From UBA1181 sp963648205 (GTDB lineage: Bacteria > Bacteroidota > Bacteroidia > Bacteroidales > Paludibacteraceae): a stretch of DNA of 64,000 nt. Where the stretch lies: assembly GCA_963648205.1 (NCBI GenBank), contig CAVJCT010000038.1, positions 6,482 to 70,481 on the forward strand. The letters are read 5' to 3'. Shown piece after piece: positions 27,835 to 35,624 of this stretch; the stretch's first letter is position 1, and each line of letters begins with the position of its first letter. The notes below the pieces were generated by a model. The model was not told the DNA's origin and did not search any database. It saw only the letters and a program-made list of their open reading frames with translations. The position numbers were made by a program, and so were the translations under genes.

Positions 27835-29007
27835 CTACATCACGTTCTTCACCTCTTTCAACTGTATGCGGAATGTTGTTCCTTTTCCTACTTCTGATTT
27901 CTTAACAAAAATCTTTCCGTGATGATACTCTTCGATGATTCTCTTGGCCAACGACAAGCCCAATCCCCAACCACGTTTTTTGGTTGTGAAACCGGGATTG
28001 AAAACGGCAGAGAAATTGGATTTGGAGATTCCTTTTCCAGTGTCCGCTAAATCGATGTTGACGGTTCCGTTGTCCACCGTGATCGTTGCTGTGATTTTCC
28101 CTTCTTTCGAGATGGCATCAATGGCGTTTTTGCACAAATTCTCAATCACCCACTCAAACAACGGTGGATTGAGATTGACGTTTATCTCTTTGTCTGTTTT
28201 GTATTCTGCACTGATGACAATCCTTTGCGACGTACGTTTCTGCATATAAGCTAAAGTATTGTCTAACACTGGTTTAAGCAAAGTTGGCTGCAACTCTGGA
28301 TTAGAGCCAATCTTCGAGAAACGCTCGGCAATCACTTGCAATCGCTTAACGTCTTTCTCCATCTCTGGCACCATATCCTTGGGCATCTCTCCCTCCTTGA
28401 TAATCTCCAACCACGCCATCAGCGAGGATATTGGCGTACCTAACTGGTGCGCCGTCTCTTTCGACAATCCTACCCACAAGCGGTTCTGCTCCGATCTTTT
28501 CGCACTTGAGAAAAAGAAGAAAAGTATGCTGAAAAATCCGACAATCAAACCAAATTGAATGTAGGGATAAAGTGACAACTGTTTGAGCAAGATAGAATCG
28601 TCATAGTAGATATACTGGTTATAACCGTCTTCTATCTCTAAGACAATGGGGGCTTGTGCGTTCTTGAGTGCTTGCAGTTTCGCTTGCAAAAACTGCAGGG
28701 TGTCGTCGGCTTGACGTATATGAAAATTTCTAAAGGAAATAACCTCATCGCAATCGTCTGCTATCATAACGGGTATGCTATGATTTCCCTCAATGACCTT
28801 TAAAGCGAACGACAAATCTGCATCCGAAGAGGCATTGGTAACAATCAGCTTTGTTGCATCTGCCCACAACTCTATACGATGTCGCTCCTCGTCTGCCATC
28901 TCTCGCACCAACCGATTGGTGAAAAAAATGGACGCTGTAACGATGATGATCGCCACAATCGAAAATCCTATTCGGACTTTATAGAAGTTATCGAACGTAA
29001 TCTGCAT
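27835..29007 (-). CDS. Sensor histidine kinase without adjacent response regulator
   Basis: A 390-aa sensor kinase with membrane segments at about residues 12-30 and 147-166 and a roughly 115-residue extracytoplasmic region. The phosphoacceptor is H187 in the variant motif ETAHQLGTPISSL, in which HQLGTP replaces the usual HELRTP. The ATPase domain has VIENLCKNAIDAI, DTGKGI and GWGLGLSLAKRI. No response regulator gene is adjacent; the gene follows rsgA by 27 bp, so it may be co-expressed with frr and rsgA. Confidence 0.88.
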   Translation of the reverse strand: MQITFDNFYKVRIGFSIVAIIIVTASIFFTNRLVREMADEERHRIELWADATKLIVTNASSDADLSFALKVIEGNHSIPVMIADDCDEVISFRNFHIRQADDTLQFLQAKLQALKNAQAPIVLEIEDGYNQYIYYDDSILLKQLSLYPYIQFGLIVGFFSILFFFFSSAKRSEQNRLWVGLSKETAHQLGTPISSLMAWLEIIKEGEMPKDMVPEMEKDVKRLQVIAERFSKIGSNPELQPTLLKPVLDNTLAYMQKRTSQRIVISAEYKTDKEINVNLNPPLFEWVIENLCKNAIDAISKEGKITATITVDNGTVNIDLADTGKGISKSNFSAVFNPGFTTKKRGWGLGLSLAKRIIEEYHHGKIFVKKSEVGKGTTFRIQLKEVKNVM

Positions 29008-29034
29008 AGGCTTGGTGCATTAGTGCAAACGTTG

Positions 29035-29964
29035 TCATCTATACTTGCCCTCATCGCAATCATCTAAGATGCTGAGGTAACTGTTATAGCGAGTCTCACT
29101 GATGTAATGGTCTTCCAATGCCTGACGGACAGCGCATCCTGGCTCTTTGATATGCAAGCAATTGCCATATTTACACTCCGCAGAAAATTTGAAAATTTCT
29201 GGGAAATAGTGGTCTACCTCCTCTTTCTGAAAGTCTATCGTCCCAAATCCTTTGATGCCTGGCGTGTCAATCAGGTAACTGTCTTTCTCTATCTCATACA
29301 TCTCCGAGAAGGTCGTGGTGTGCATTCCCTTATTATGAACGTCCGAAATTTGTCCGGTTCGTGCCACCTGCGTCGCAGAGAGTGCGTTGATGAGTGAAGA
29401 CTTGCCGACACCTGAATTTCCTGAAAGCAAGGAGGTTTTGCCTCGCATAATCTCTCGCAACTGTTCTATGCCTTCTCCTGTTTGTGCCGACACACAAATC
29501 GAATGATAGCCTACCGTTTCATAGAGATATTGCAATGCCTTCATATACTCTTTTTCATCGTCTGTATAGAGGTCTATCTTGTTGATAACGAGGATAGTAG
29601 GCACTTGATAGGCTTCGGAGGTCGCCAAGACACGGTCGATAAAGACAGTAGAGGTTTCTGGGTGATTGATGGTGATAGTGAGCAACAACTGGTCGAGGTT
29701 GGCTGCGATGATATGCAGTTGCTTCGACAGGTTGGCTGGTCGTCTGACGATGTAGTTCTTGCGATCTTCTATCGCTGTTATCCAGCCTATTCCATCTGCC
29801 ATCACATCAAAACGAACCCGATCGCCTACGGCAACCGGGTTGGTACTTTTTATGCCTTTGATGCGGAAATTGCCTTTGATACGGCACTCGACAAACTCAC
29901 CTTCAGCGGTCTTTACCCAAAAACTGCTTCCTGTGCTTTTTACGATAGTTCCTGTCATTAACAA
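29035..29964 (-). CDS. rsgA: Ribosome small subunit-dependent GTPase RsgA
   Basis: A 309-aa circularly permuted GTPase. The N-terminal OB domain is followed by the G motifs in the permuted order G4 (NKIDLY), G1 (GNSGVGKSS) and G3 (DTPGIKGFG). The C-terminal zinc module CKYGNCLHIKEPGC provides three Cys and one His. It helps mature the 30S subunit. It starts 14 bp after frr on the same strand, a sensible pairing of ribosome-related genes. The second ATG, two codons in, is an alternative start. Confidence 0.94.
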   Translation of the reverse strand: MLMTGTIVKSTGSSFWVKTAEGEFVECRIKGNFRIKGIKSTNPVAVGDRVRFDVMADGIGWITAIEDRKNYIVRRPANLSKQLHIIAANLDQLLLTITINHPETSTVFIDRVLATSEAYQVPTILVINKIDLYTDDEKEYMKALQYLYETVGYHSICVSAQTGEGIEQLREIMRGKTSLLSGNSGVGKSSLINALSATQVARTGQISDVHNKGMHTTTFSEMYEIEKDSYLIDTPGIKGFGTIDFQKEEVDHYFPEIFKFSAECKYGNCLHIKEPGCAVRQALEDHYISETRYNSYLSILDDCDEGKYR

Positions 29965-29978
29965 AGTCTTGGTATTTC

Positions 29979-30539
29979 TTAGACTGTCATGATTTCTTTC
30001 TCCTTGGCAGCCAAAACCTCCTCGACTTTCTTCACATACTTGTCGTGGATCTTTTGTACTTCGCCTTCAGCGTCCTTCTCAGCGTCTTCTGCCAAACCAT
30101 TCTTCATCTCCTTCTTCAATCCTTCGATGGCATCACGACGTGCGTTACGAATGCTGATTTTTGCCTCCTCGCCCTCAGCACGTGTCTGCTTAACGAGTTG
30201 CTTTCTTCTATCCTCTGTCAACGGTGGAATAGCCAAACGAATGAGCTCACCGTTGTTTTCTGGAGTGATTCCTATTTCAGAGTTCATAATGGCTTTCTCG
30301 ATTACTGAAATCATCTTCTTCTCCCAAGGTTGAATGGCGATAGTACGCGCATCTGGTGTGGTGATAGTAGCAACTCCCGACAATGGAACGACACTTCCGT
30401 AGTAGTCTACTCGAATTGGATCCAAGATGCGTGGATTAGCCTTTCCTGCACGGATGTGTGCCAAAGAGTCGTCTAAGTGAGCCACTGTCTGTGCCATCTT
30501 ATCTTCTGCTGCTTTGTAATATTCTTTTACTTCTGCCAT
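29979..30539 (-). CDS. frr: Ribosome recycling factor
   Basis: A 186-aa protein of standard RRF length. The start EYYKAAEDKMAQTVAHLDDSLAHIRAGKANP and the central block VVPLSGVATITTPDARTIAIQPWEK are characteristic, as is RIRNARR-like SIRNARRDAIEGLKK near residue 130. With EF-G it splits post-termination ribosomes. It is the first gene of a probable frr-rsgA-kinase unit with a -7 element at 30578-30585. Confidence 0.95.
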   Translation of the reverse strand: MAEVKEYYKAAEDKMAQTVAHLDDSLAHIRAGKANPRILDPIRVDYYGSVVPLSGVATITTPDARTIAIQPWEKKMISVIEKAIMNSEIGITPENNGELIRLAIPPLTEDRRKQLVKQTRAEGEEAKISIRNARRDAIEGLKKEMKNGLAEDAEKDAEGEVQKIHDKYVKKVEEVLAAKEKEIMTV

Positions 30540-30577
30540 TTTCTTTTCAATATTTAATTGTTTTTACTATGAGTGCG

Positions 30578-30585
30578 CAAAAATA
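30578..30585 (-). promoter_or_regulatory. Predicted -7 element of frr
   Basis: TATTTTTG on the minus strand (30585-30578), followed by CGC, matches TAnnTTTG and lies 38 bp upstream of the frr start. No good TTTG -33 box was found. Confidence 0.5.
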
Positions 30586-30607
30586 GTTTTTTTTGTGAAT
30601 TTTTCAC

Positions 30608-32893
30608 CTATTTTGCCTCAACTCTCAACGTTCCTTCTTCGATTGATGCCCATTCTGCTTTCTGCACGGCTTTCGTTCGTGGCAAAATTGGCTCTCCTTT
30701 CACGTCTGTCAAACCTCTCTTCGCCAAGATTCTGACCGACACAACGCCATCGGCTATAATCTTCACATCTTCATAGATGCACGGAATGACAATCTTTCCA
30801 TTCTTATCAATCAATCCCCAACGATTCACAATCTTGACTGGCGCATAGCCATTCTTGAACGAACCTACCTGGTCGAGGACATACGCCGTCAACGCCTTGC
30901 CATTGTTGTTAATCAAACTGTATTTGCCATTTTTCTCCTTCACCGTTACAAATGATGAAAGATTCTTCAATGACAAACTCTCGCCACTGATCGAATAGTA
31001 GAACTCTCCATTATTGGCATCCAGAACGTTGTCTTTCAACTCCACTGTTTTGAACCGACATTCTACTGCCATCTTCTTCTCCGTCAGATTATAAACTCCT
31101 TTCACTCCATTCTTGGTGATGGTACAGAGTTGCTCTGTTTTGCCATCTTTCTCTGCCGTGAAAAATTCAATCGAACTGTACTCGCAAGGCAACAAGAATT
31201 TGCCATCTGCGTAAATTCCTTTCTTATCTGCTTTCGAAATAATGGCTATTTTCTTGCGATAATCATACTCAATCTCATCGTAGAGGGCTGGCAACACTTC
31301 TTTGCCTGTTTTGTCTATCAATCCATATTTGCCACCTTTCTGAATGCGTGCAGAACCCCAAACAAAGGCAGACGCATCCTCAAATTGTGGCTTGATAATC
31401 TCTTTTCCATCTAAATTGATGAAGCCGAATTTTCCTGCTTTCGACACTGGAATGAGGTCTCCCTTCTCTGAATTGCGGTACGACCAACGTTCATGGTCAT
31501 CAGAGAAACTATACTCATATTTTGGAGCGAAAAGCACCAAGTCTTGCGCTACAAATCCCCATCTTCCTTTATGCACTACCGGACAAACACCATTCTGGAA
31601 TGTCGACGCATCGTCATACTCTGGTCGAGAAACGACTTTACCCGTCTGATCAATGAAATTCCATACCAACTGGTCTTTATCTCGCATTCCAACGCATGTA
31701 TAGGTGTAGTTGAATGGTTTTGCAGCCTCAAACTTGCATGGAACGACCACCTTACCTGTAGAATCTGCGAATCCTACCAAATTATTCTTTTTGATGTAGA
31801 ACAACTCCGTACCTTCTTTGCCAATTTCATCATATTCGCATGGCAAAATCTGAGTGCCATCGGTCTTGTAAATACCGTATTTGCCATTCTTCTCAACCAC
31901 AAAATACTCTACCGGACCTAAATACGGGCCCTCGATGTTATCAAACTCACATGCCAAGATTTCTTTTCCTTCCTTCGAGAAAACACCGTCTACGACACGA
32001 ATCATTCCATATTTCTTTCCACCATTGTTTGGTCGTGCTGTTACGATGGAATAACCATTTTTGAACTCGCCAATCGACTCGTATGGGGCTTCTGCCAAAG
32101 AATACATTCGTTTTGCAGTGAGTTTTTTCAACTGCTCTGATGTTTTTACAACCTCTGCCACTGCCGAATCTTTCTTCACCGAGTCTACTGTCAAATTCAA
32201 GTTTGGATAGGTCTCCTGATACTCTTTTATGGCCTTTTGTTCATCTTTTCCGTAAGAATTTCCATCTTTATCAATGAAGATCCACGCTCCATCTTTATGT
32301 ACCTTGCAAAGTCCGTTCTCTTGGAAAGATGGCGTACCGACATTGTCATATTCAAAAGGAATGGCAATCAATCCATACTCATTGACGAATCCAATCGAGT
32401 CTGACTCATTGATCACCGCTGCCATACCATTCGAGAAAGGATATACTTTCTTATAACCGAAAGGTACAACCTGCTCGTTGTTATAGTTGATATAGCCCCA
32501 AAGTCCATCTTTCTTTACGGAAGACAGACTGTTATGGAAATCATTCGCCTCATCAAACTGACAAGGAATCACCTCCTCTGCCTTTTCGTTGATAAAACCA
32601 TATTTGCCATTCTTCTTCACCTTCATTCTGCCGTTGTAGAATCGGTAAGAATCCACCGCGCCGTCCTTCTCGTAGGTTGGCTCTAAAACGACCTCACCAT
32701 CATAATCGACAAAGCCCATCAACGCTCCCTGAAACACTGGTATGATACCCTTGGCAGGCAAACCAACTTCCGTATATCTCACTGTGGCTACTCGCATACC
32801 CAACGTAATAGGAACCGTCTCATATTGCTGCGCATAGACAGTCGTCGACGCTGCCAATGCTAAAAAAAGAGTTATCTTCTTAAATCCTTTCAT
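30608..32893 (-). CDS. Exported WG-repeat protein
   Basis: A 761-aa protein with a signal peptide (about residues 1-21, ending TVYAQ). Most of the chain consists of degenerate WG repeats of the form GKYGFINxxGKEVIPCxFDEAxxF, spread over nearly its full length; examples are KNGKYGFINEKAEEVIPCQF and KAGKFGFINLDGKEIIKPQF. WG-repeat proteins are presumed to be extracytoplasmic beta-rich binding or scaffold proteins, with no specific function known. It lies alone on the minus strand, divergent from the fic gene. Confidence 0.85.
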   Translation of the reverse strand: MKGFKKITLFLALAASTTVYAQQYETVPITLGMRVATVRYTEVGLPAKGIIPVFQGALMGFVDYDGEVVLEPTYEKDGAVDSYRFYNGRMKVKKNGKYGFINEKAEEVIPCQFDEANDFHNSLSSVKKDGLWGYINYNNEQVVPFGYKKVYPFSNGMAAVINESDSIGFVNEYGLIAIPFEYDNVGTPSFQENGLCKVHKDGAWIFIDKDGNSYGKDEQKAIKEYQETYPNLNLTVDSVKKDSAVAEVVKTSEQLKKLTAKRMYSLAEAPYESIGEFKNGYSIVTARPNNGGKKYGMIRVVDGVFSKEGKEILACEFDNIEGPYLGPVEYFVVEKNGKYGIYKTDGTQILPCEYDEIGKEGTELFYIKKNNLVGFADSTGKVVVPCKFEAAKPFNYTYTCVGMRDKDQLVWNFIDQTGKVVSRPEYDDASTFQNGVCPVVHKGRWGFVAQDLVLFAPKYEYSFSDDHERWSYRNSEKGDLIPVSKAGKFGFINLDGKEIIKPQFEDASAFVWGSARIQKGGKYGLIDKTGKEVLPALYDEIEYDYRKKIAIISKADKKGIYADGKFLLPCEYSSIEFFTAEKDGKTEQLCTITKNGVKGVYNLTEKKMAVECRFKTVELKDNVLDANNGEFYYSISGESLSLKNLSSFVTVKEKNGKYSLINNNGKALTAYVLDQVGSFKNGYAPVKIVNRWGLIDKNGKIVIPCIYEDVKIIADGVVSVRILAKRGLTDVKGEPILPRTKAVQKAEWASIEEGTLRVEAK

Positions 32894-32943
32894 TTTATAT
32901 CTTGTGTTTACTACTTGCTTTTCAATTCAAAACTCACAACTGA

Positions 32944-32951
32944 CAAATTTA
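32944..32951 (-). promoter_or_regulatory. Predicted -7 element of the WG-repeat gene
   Basis: TAAATTTG on the minus strand (32951-32944) matches TAnnTTTG and lies 50 bp upstream of the start codon. A -33 TTTG is not evident. Confidence 0.45.
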
Positions 32952-33009
32952 ATTAAAACTTTTTGAAATGTAGATAGTAACATAAAATGGTTAATTTCAA
33001 ACAAAATTC

Positions 33010-33017
33010 TATTTTTG
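33010..33017 (+). promoter_or_regulatory. Predicted -7 element of fic
   Basis: TATTTTTG at 33010-33017 matches TAnnTTTG and would give transcription from about 33023, just before the palindrome at 33028. The spacing places the palindrome over the transcription start. Confidence 0.5.
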
Positions 33018-33027
33018 CACTCAATTT

Positions 33028-33059
33028 GGTGGTAAGGTTACCACCATTTTAAGTGGTAA
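33028..33059 (+). repeat. Operator-like palindrome 5' of fic (copy 1)
   Basis: GGTGGTAA-GG-TTACCACC (33028-33045) is an 18-bp palindrome with 8-bp arms, followed by ATTTTAAG and a further half-site GTGGTAA (33053-33059), 8 bp before the fic start codon. The unit GGTGGTA-N4-TACCACC plus TTTTAAG recurs at the 3' end of fic (34145-34182). Confidence 0.75.
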
Positions 33060-33066
33060 ATAGAAT

Positions 33067-34140
33067 ATGGAAAACAAAAAACTACAATTAGCACTTGAAA
33101 AGTGGAAGGCATTACAGCCTTTATCTGAAAAAGACCAAGAAAGGTTGAACAGAAAGTTTACTGTTGAATTTAATTACAACAGCAATCATATTGAGGGCAA
33201 TACGCTTACTTACGGACAAACAGAATTGCTTCTTTTGTTCGGAAAGGTTATCGGAGAAGCAGAGTTCCGTGATTACGAAGAAATGAAAGCGAGCAACATC
33301 GGATTAAAAATGATGTTGATGGAATCAACGGAAAGTAAACTTCCTCTCACTCAGAATTTCATCAGAACTTTACACCACACTCTACTGCGTGAAGATTACG
33401 TTGTATACCGAACACTGCCTGGTGGAGTTCAAACCAGTTACACTATTCACGCAGGGCAGTACAAAACACGGCCTAACAGTGTAATCACTCGATATGGCGA
33501 TCGTTTTGAGTATGCTTCTCCAGAGGAGACTCCTGCATTGATGACAGACCTCGTAGACTGGTATAATGAAGAGGAACAAAAAGGTGATTTGTCTCCAGAA
33601 GAATTAGCGATTCTTTTTCACTATCGTTACATTCGCATTCACCCTTTCGAGGATGGAAACGGACGTATTGCCAGACTTCTAATGAACTATATTTTGGCAC
33701 GCCACAATTACCCAATGATTGTTGTTCGTAGTCGAAATAAGCAAGACTATTTGGAAGCCTTGCACAAGTCAGACCTTAATGTCGGGCAGACACCAACCGA
33801 TGGCGCACACGCTCCATTAAACCTAATCAGACCTTTCTACAAACACATGATTGACACGATCTCTCACGAAATAGAGATGGACACCTTGTTTGTTTCCGAG
33901 AAATCCGAAAATGTATGGTGGTATGACGGAGAAAGGATTGTATTTCGCACTCCAACATACAGCAAAATCTTAAGAGAGTTACAATTGGAAGAGACTGCGT
34001 CGTACGCTTACCTTCAGCAAACATTATCAGTAAATCGTTCTGCTCTACAAAAAATGATTGAAAAACTTACTAAGAATGGGTATGTTGAAAGAGACGAAAA
34101 AACAGGTCTTTGGCGTGTTTTCATCACCCCATCCATCTAA
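33067..34140 (+). CDS. Fic family protein with C-terminal winged helix
   Basis: A 357-aa Fic-domain protein. The catalytic motif HPFEDGNGRIAR begins at H192 and is complete, so AMP transfer to a target hydroxyl is expected. An N-terminal inhibitory motif SNHIEGN (S39 to N45, with E43) marks the class in which the inhibitory helix is in cis. The C-terminal part (about 285-357) resembles a winged helix (YLQQTLSVNRSALQKMIEKL...GYVER), suggesting DNA binding and possible autoregulation at the flanking palindromes. The target is unknown. It is a lone plus-strand gene between minus-strand neighbours. Confidence 0.9.
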   Translation: MENKKLQLALEKWKALQPLSEKDQERLNRKFTVEFNYNSNHIEGNTLTYGQTELLLLFGKVIGEAEFRDYEEMKASNIGLKMMLMESTESKLPLTQNFIRTLHHTLLREDYVVYRTLPGGVQTSYTIHAGQYKTRPNSVITRYGDRFEYASPEETPALMTDLVDWYNEEEQKGDLSPEELAILFHYRYIRIHPFEDGNGRIARLLMNYILARHNYPMIVVRSRNKQDYLEALHKSDLNVGQTPTDGAHAPLNLIRPFYKHMIDTISHEIEMDTLFVSEKSENVWWYDGERIVFRTPTYSKILRELQLEETASYAYLQQTLSVNRSALQKMIEKLTKNGYVERDEKTGLWRVFITPSI

Positions 34141-34144
34141 AAAG

Positions 34145-34182
34145 TTGCTTAAAAGGTGGTATGCATACCACCTTTTAAGCAA
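34145..34182. repeat. Perfect 38-bp palindrome 3' of fic (copy 2; likely bidirectional terminator)
   Basis: The half TTGCTTAAAAGGTGGTATG (34145-34163) is followed immediately by its exact reverse complement (34164-34182). It starts 5 bp after the fic stop and ends 7 bp before the lrgB stop. The central GGTGGTATGCATACCACC with flanking TTTTAAG mirrors the operator-like copy at 33028. It can fold as a terminator for both converging genes. Confidence 0.8.
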
Positions 34183-34188
34183 AATATT

Positions 34189-34884
34189 CTAAATATACCC
34201 CATCCAAGAGAGTACGTAGGGTGTAAGAATGGAGGTCAAAATTCCATTCAGAATCAAGCCTAAACTTGAAAAGGCTCCATAGCGCGCACTGATTTCCAAC
34301 GACGCTGATGTGCCGACCGCATGGGCTGCCGTTCCCATCGAGATACCCTGCGCTACGGGATTCTTTACGAAGCCCAACTGCAATATCTTATATCCTAACA
34401 TCGCTCCTAATATTCCTGTGATGACAACAACCGCAGCCGTTAAAGAGGGTATTCCACCCATCTGCGCCGTAATCTCCATAGCGATAGGCGTGGTAACCGA
34501 CTTAGGGGCTAACGAGATAATCACCTCCTTCGTTGCACCCAATGTTGATGCCACAAAGACAACTGACACAATGCCGACAAGACAGCCAACCAACTGCGAT
34601 AACAAAATCGGAAGGGCTTGTTTCTTGATCGCCTCAAACTGCAAATACAAAGGCACGCCCAAAGCCACAACCGCGGGTTTCAACCAAAACTCAATGTACT
34701 TGCCACCCTTCTCGTAGGTGTCAAAGTCTATTCCGAAAATCTCCAAATAGATGATGATGACGGCAATCGTCAGCAGAATCGGATTGAGCAACACAGAACC
34801 CGTCTTCTTCTGCAACATCTTGAAAACATGATAGACACCAAACGTGATGGCTATCAAAAAAAACTCATTTCTTAGAAAATCCAT
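34189..34884 (-). CDS. lrgB: LrgB/CidB family membrane protein
   Basis: A 231-aa membrane protein with about six or seven helices. The block ISLAPKSVTTPIAMEIT followed by a Gly-rich GTAAHAVGTSASLE is the LrgB signature. LrgB works with LrgA; roles proposed elsewhere include control of murein hydrolase export and transport of small carboxylates. Its start overlaps the lrgA gene by 20 bp, so the two are translated from one message. Confidence 0.88.
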   Translation of the reverse strand: MDFLRNEFFLIAITFGVYHVFKMLQKKTGSVLLNPILLTIAVIIIYLEIFGIDFDTYEKGGKYIEFWLKPAVVALGVPLYLQFEAIKKQALPILLSQLVGCLVGIVSVVFVASTLGATKEVIISLAPKSVTTPIAMEITAQMGGIPSLTAAVVVITGILGAMLGYKILQLGFVKNPVAQGISMGTAAHAVGTSASLEISARYGAFSSLGLILNGILTSILTPYVLSWMGYI

Positions 34885-35227
34885 TGAACTTCCTCGCTAA
34901 CTGATGAACCCAACCTGTAATCACTAACACCAACACCGTACTCACAACCGTTGCCACCAAAATCGGCAGCACTTGCGCCTTGATAATGTCAAAATACAAC
35001 ATAATCGCCACTCCTGGTGGAATGAAGAAGAATGCCAAATTGGACGTCAAAAAATCAGAGATTCCCTTCACCCACTCCAATTTGACAATGCCAGCTTTGA
35101 GCAACGCCGTCAGCGTGAGCAGTCCGATGACACTCGAAGGCAGACTAACACCCGTCAGGTAAACCACCAACTCACCAAAGGCTAAACAGCCAAAAATGAT
35201 GAAACATTGTAGAATAACGCCTTTCAT
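34865..35227 (-). CDS. lrgA: LrgA/CidA family holin-like membrane protein
   Basis: A 120-aa protein with four predicted helices and the family segments GELVVYLTGVSLPSSVIGLL and NLAFFFIPPGVAIM. It is the small partner of LrgB and precedes it on the minus strand with overlapping reading frames. It resembles holins in size and topology; whether it acts in lysis or in metabolite transport here is unknown. Confidence 0.88.
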   Translation of the reverse strand: MKGVILQCFIIFGCLAFGELVVYLTGVSLPSSVIGLLTLTALLKAGIVKLEWVKGISDFLTSNLAFFFIPPGVAIMLYFDIIKAQVLPILVATVVSTVLVLVITGWVHQLARKFNGFSKK

Positions 35228-35288
35228 ATTCGTTCTCGTTTAAGAAAACTCATTTACACGATTTCAAATCAAACAGGATAAAATAAAA

Positions 35289-35317
35289 ATGGAGAACAGC
35301 CTCCGACCATTCTCCAT
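35289..35317 (-). terminator. Terminator of the small membrane protein gene
   Basis: ATGGAGAA (35289-35296) and TTCTCCAT (35310-35317) form an 8-bp stem; on the minus strand it is followed by ATTTTTATTTT. It lies about 23 bp beyond the stop codon of the 58-aa gene at 35340 and before the lrgA start. Confidence 0.65.
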
Positions 35318-35339
35318 CTATTCTTTCAGGCTTCGATTC

Positions 35340-35516
35340 TTATTTTTCTAAGAATTGTTTGTTCAAGAAAACATACAAAATGACTCCGGCTACCATCAAG
35401 AAACCAGAAGTTAACAATGCTGAGTTTGAACTAAACGCACCGAAATAATACAACATAAGGATGACTGCGCCAATGAGGACAACAAACACACCCAAATATC
35501 TCATAAAACTGCCCAT
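35340..35516 (-). CDS. Small two-helix membrane protein (58 aa)
   Basis: An open frame from ATG at 35516 to TAA at 35340 encodes 58 residues, beginning MGSFMRYLGVFVVLIGAVIL and ending VFLNKQFLEK. It has two hydrophobic helices separated by a short polar turn (FGAFSSNSA). It follows the large exporter fusion gene by 108 bp on the same strand and has its own terminator downstream, which supports it as a real gene. Similar very short membrane proteins are common in Bacteroidales; no function is known to me. Confidence 0.65.
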   Translation of the reverse strand: MGSFMRYLGVFVVLIGAVILMLYYFGAFSSNSALLTSGFLMVAGVILYVFLNKQFLEK

Positions 35517-35624
35517 ATTCTATGTATTTTTTACTATTACTATTTTCTTGATACAATCACTTGCAAAGAACGGATATTTTTTTCGTTAAAAAAAATTTTG
35601 TGAGGGTAAAATCGTACGTTTTTT

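Noticed and set aside
33067..34140. Fic considered as the toxin of a two-gene toxin-antitoxin pair
   Set aside because: No separate small antitoxin gene is adjacent; the inhibitory SNHIEGN motif is in the same polypeptide.
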